From Pseudomonas argentinensis (lineage in GTDB: Bacteria; Pseudomonadota; Gammaproteobacteria; Pseudomonadales; Pseudomonadaceae), in the NCBI RefSeq assembly GCF_001839655.2, contig NZ_CP056087.1, positions 2,294,001 to 2,358,000 of the forward strand: a stretch of DNA of 64,000 bases, written 5' to 3'. Under the pieces are notes generated by a model. It did not search any database, was not told where the DNA came from, and saw only the letters and a program-made list of their open reading frames with translations. Positions 62,716-64,000 of the stretch are shown here, piece after piece. The translations under genes were made by a program, and so were the position numbers. The stretch's first letter is position 1; each line of letters opens with the position of its first letter.

Positions 62716-64000
62716 ATGGACGGGACGCAAACCGGCGACTTGCGCAGCGCATTGTTGGCACTGGCCGCCGGCCTTCTGTTGCTGCGCTTCATACCCCAGC
62801 TGCCACCGGTCTCCCTGCTGCTGGCGTGCGCGCTGCTCGGGCTGATCCTCCTGCCGTTTCGCGGTTACCGGATCGGCCTGTTGCTGCTCGGATTCAGCTG
62901 GGCCTGCCTGTCGGCCCAAGGGGCGCTGGATGATCGCCTGGATCCCGAACTGGACGGCCGCACGCTGTGGCTGGAGGGCAGGGTGGTGGACCTGCCGGAT
63001 GTCCGTGACGGCGTGGTGCGCTTTCATCTGGCCGAGCCACAGTCGCGCCGTGCCGAGCTGCCGCAGCTGCTGCGTCTGTCCTGGTACGACGGGCCAGCGA
63101 TTCGCGCTGGTGAGGTCTGGCGCCTGGCGGTGAACCTCAAGCGGCCCCACGGCCTGGTCAACCCGCAATCCTTCGATTACGAAGCCTGGCTGCTGGCCCA
63201 GCGCATAGGCGGCGTGGGCACCATCAAGTCCGGCCAGCGCCTGAGCGAAGCGGGCGGCGGCGCGGCGTGGCGCGATGGCGTGCGTCAGCACATGCTCGCC
63301 AAGGATCCCCACGGCCGCGCCGGTGGGCTGGCCGCCCTGGTGCTGGGCGACAGCTCGGGCCTGTCGGTAGCCGACTGGCGAGTGCTGCAGGACACCGGCA
63401 CGGTGCACCTGCTGGTGATTTCCGGGCAGCACGTGACCTTGGTGGCGGGGATATCCTACGGCCTGGTGTTCTGGCTGGCCCGGCTGGGCTGGTGGCCACG
63501 CGCACTGCCCTGGCTGCCGGTAGCCTGCCTGCTGGGCTTCGCCTCGGCGCTGGGCTACAGCCTGTTGGCCGGCTTCGAGGTGCCGGTGCAGCGGGCCTGC
63601 GCGATGATCGGCCTGGTGCTGCTGTGGCGCTGGCGCTTTCGCCATCTGGGCATCACCTTGCCCTTGCTGATGGCACTGGTCGCGGTGCTGCTCCTGGAAC
63701 CCCTGGCGGTGTTGCAGCCGGGCTTCTGGCTGTCGTTCGGTGCGGTAGGGCTGTTGATTCTGATCTTCGCTGCGCGCCTGGGCGTCTGGGCCTGGTGGCG
63801 AACCCTGGGCCGTGCGCAGTGGGCGATGACCCTGGGCCTGCTGCCGATGCTGCTGGCCCTGGGCCTGCCGATCAGCGCCAGCAGCCCCCTGGCTAACCTG
63901 ATCGCCGTGCCCTGGGTCGGTTTCGCCGTGGTGCCGCTGGCGCTGCTCGGCACCTTGCTGCTGCCGGTGCCCTGGCTCGGCGAAGGGCTGCTGTGGCTGG
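62716..64000 (+). CDS. comEC: DNA internalization/competence protein ComEC, N-terminal part, cut by window edge
   Basis: The frame is open from ATG 62716 to the right edge (428 codons). Several N-terminal helices are followed by the OB-like domain (LWLEGRVVDLPDVRDGVVRF) and the competence domain with HLLVISGQHVTLVAGISYGL, the ComEC hallmark, then a helical bundle. ComEC moves single-stranded DNA across the inner membrane. The C-terminal metallo-beta-lactamase domain lies beyond the window. It follows lolCDE as in PAO1 from memory. Confidence 0.93.
   Translation, partial: MDGTQTGDLRSALLALAAGLLLLRFIPQLPPVSLLLACALLGLILLPFRGYRIGLLLLGFSWACLSAQGALDDRLDPELDGRTLWLEGRVVDLPDVRDGVVRFHLAEPQSRRAELPQLLRLSWYDGPAIRAGEVWRLAVNLKRPHGLVNPQSFDYEAWLLAQRIGGVGTIKSGQRLSEAGGGAAWRDGVRQHMLAKDPHGRAGGLAALVLGDSSGLSVADWRVLQDTGTVHLLVISGQHVTLVAGISYGLVFWLARLGWWPRALPWLPVACLLGFASALGYSLLAGFEVPVQRACAMIGLVLLWRWRFRHLGITLPLLMALVAVLLLEPLAVLQPGFWLSFGAVGLLILIFAARLGVWAWWRTLGRAQWAMTLGLLPMLLALGLPISASSPLANLIAVPWVGFAVVPLALLGTLLLPVPWLGEGLLWL

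Noticed and set aside
61111..63645. 844-codon minus-strand open frame
   Set aside because: It runs antisense across lolD, lolE and comEC. It is Gln/His/Ala-rich with no start signal.

Overview
The window looks like a chromosomal core segment of a Pseudomonas species. It is GC-rich and carries genus-typical products (OprH, PcpS, PsrA, SulA-LexA, FadBA, a long GAPDH, NQR with NqrM). From memory, the gene order matches two P. aeruginosa PAO1 blocks: about PA1165-PA1183 for 7.7-17.3 kb, and about PA3031-PA2984 for 18-64 kb. The presence of oprH and nap favours the aeruginosa/mendocina/alcaligenes side of the genus, but the species is not resolved.

Layout. 1-5.3 kb (minus): M48 peptidase (cut by the left edge), lemA, a frameshifted MscS-family channel, gmhA and the M18 aminopeptidase apeB. 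5.6-7.7 kb (plus): DUF4212/sodium symporter pair. 7.7-12.5 kb (minus): periplasmic nitrate reductase napEDABC followed by pcpS. 12.8-15.7 kb (plus): oprH-phoP-phoQ behind four tandem PhoP half-sites. 15.9-17.3 kb: dctA with a sigma-54 promoter. 17.3-18.2 kb: a possible small secreted peptide and tRNA-Pro at a synteny junction. 18.2-29.3 kb: YgdI/R lipoprotein, mobA, moaB-moeA, a frameshifted YegS-type kinase, cheV, a MOSC protein, slt, uup, a universal stress protein and a hypothetical. 29.3-41.5 kb: an exported hypothetical, fadBA, DUF1653, topA, two small genes, sulA-lexA, psrA and nagZ. 41.5-46.9 kb: mfd and gap. 47-57 kb: an ACR3-like transporter, nqrABCDEF-apbE-nqrM and sth. 57-64 kb: an AAA kinase-like gene, GDPD, two small genes, lolC-lolD-lolE, and comEC cut by the right edge.

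How the genes work together. ApbE attaches FMN to NqrB and NqrC, and NqrM supports NQR assembly. NapD binds the NapA Tat signal and NapC/NapB pass electrons to NapA. PhoPQ controls oprH. PsrA links fatty-acid sensing to fadBA. LexA controls the lexA-sulA SOS operon.

Five apparent frameshifts fall in homopolymers or a short tandem repeat: three in the mscS gene, one in napD and one in yegS. The proteins stay recognisable on both sides of each, so base-level sequence error is the simplest explanation. I did not find a convincing novel multigene system. The items most worth a second look are the small secreted-peptide ORF, the 11-bp-phased PhoP array, the second-type GmhA, the isolated ACR3-like transporter and the heptamer repeats at convergent gene ends.
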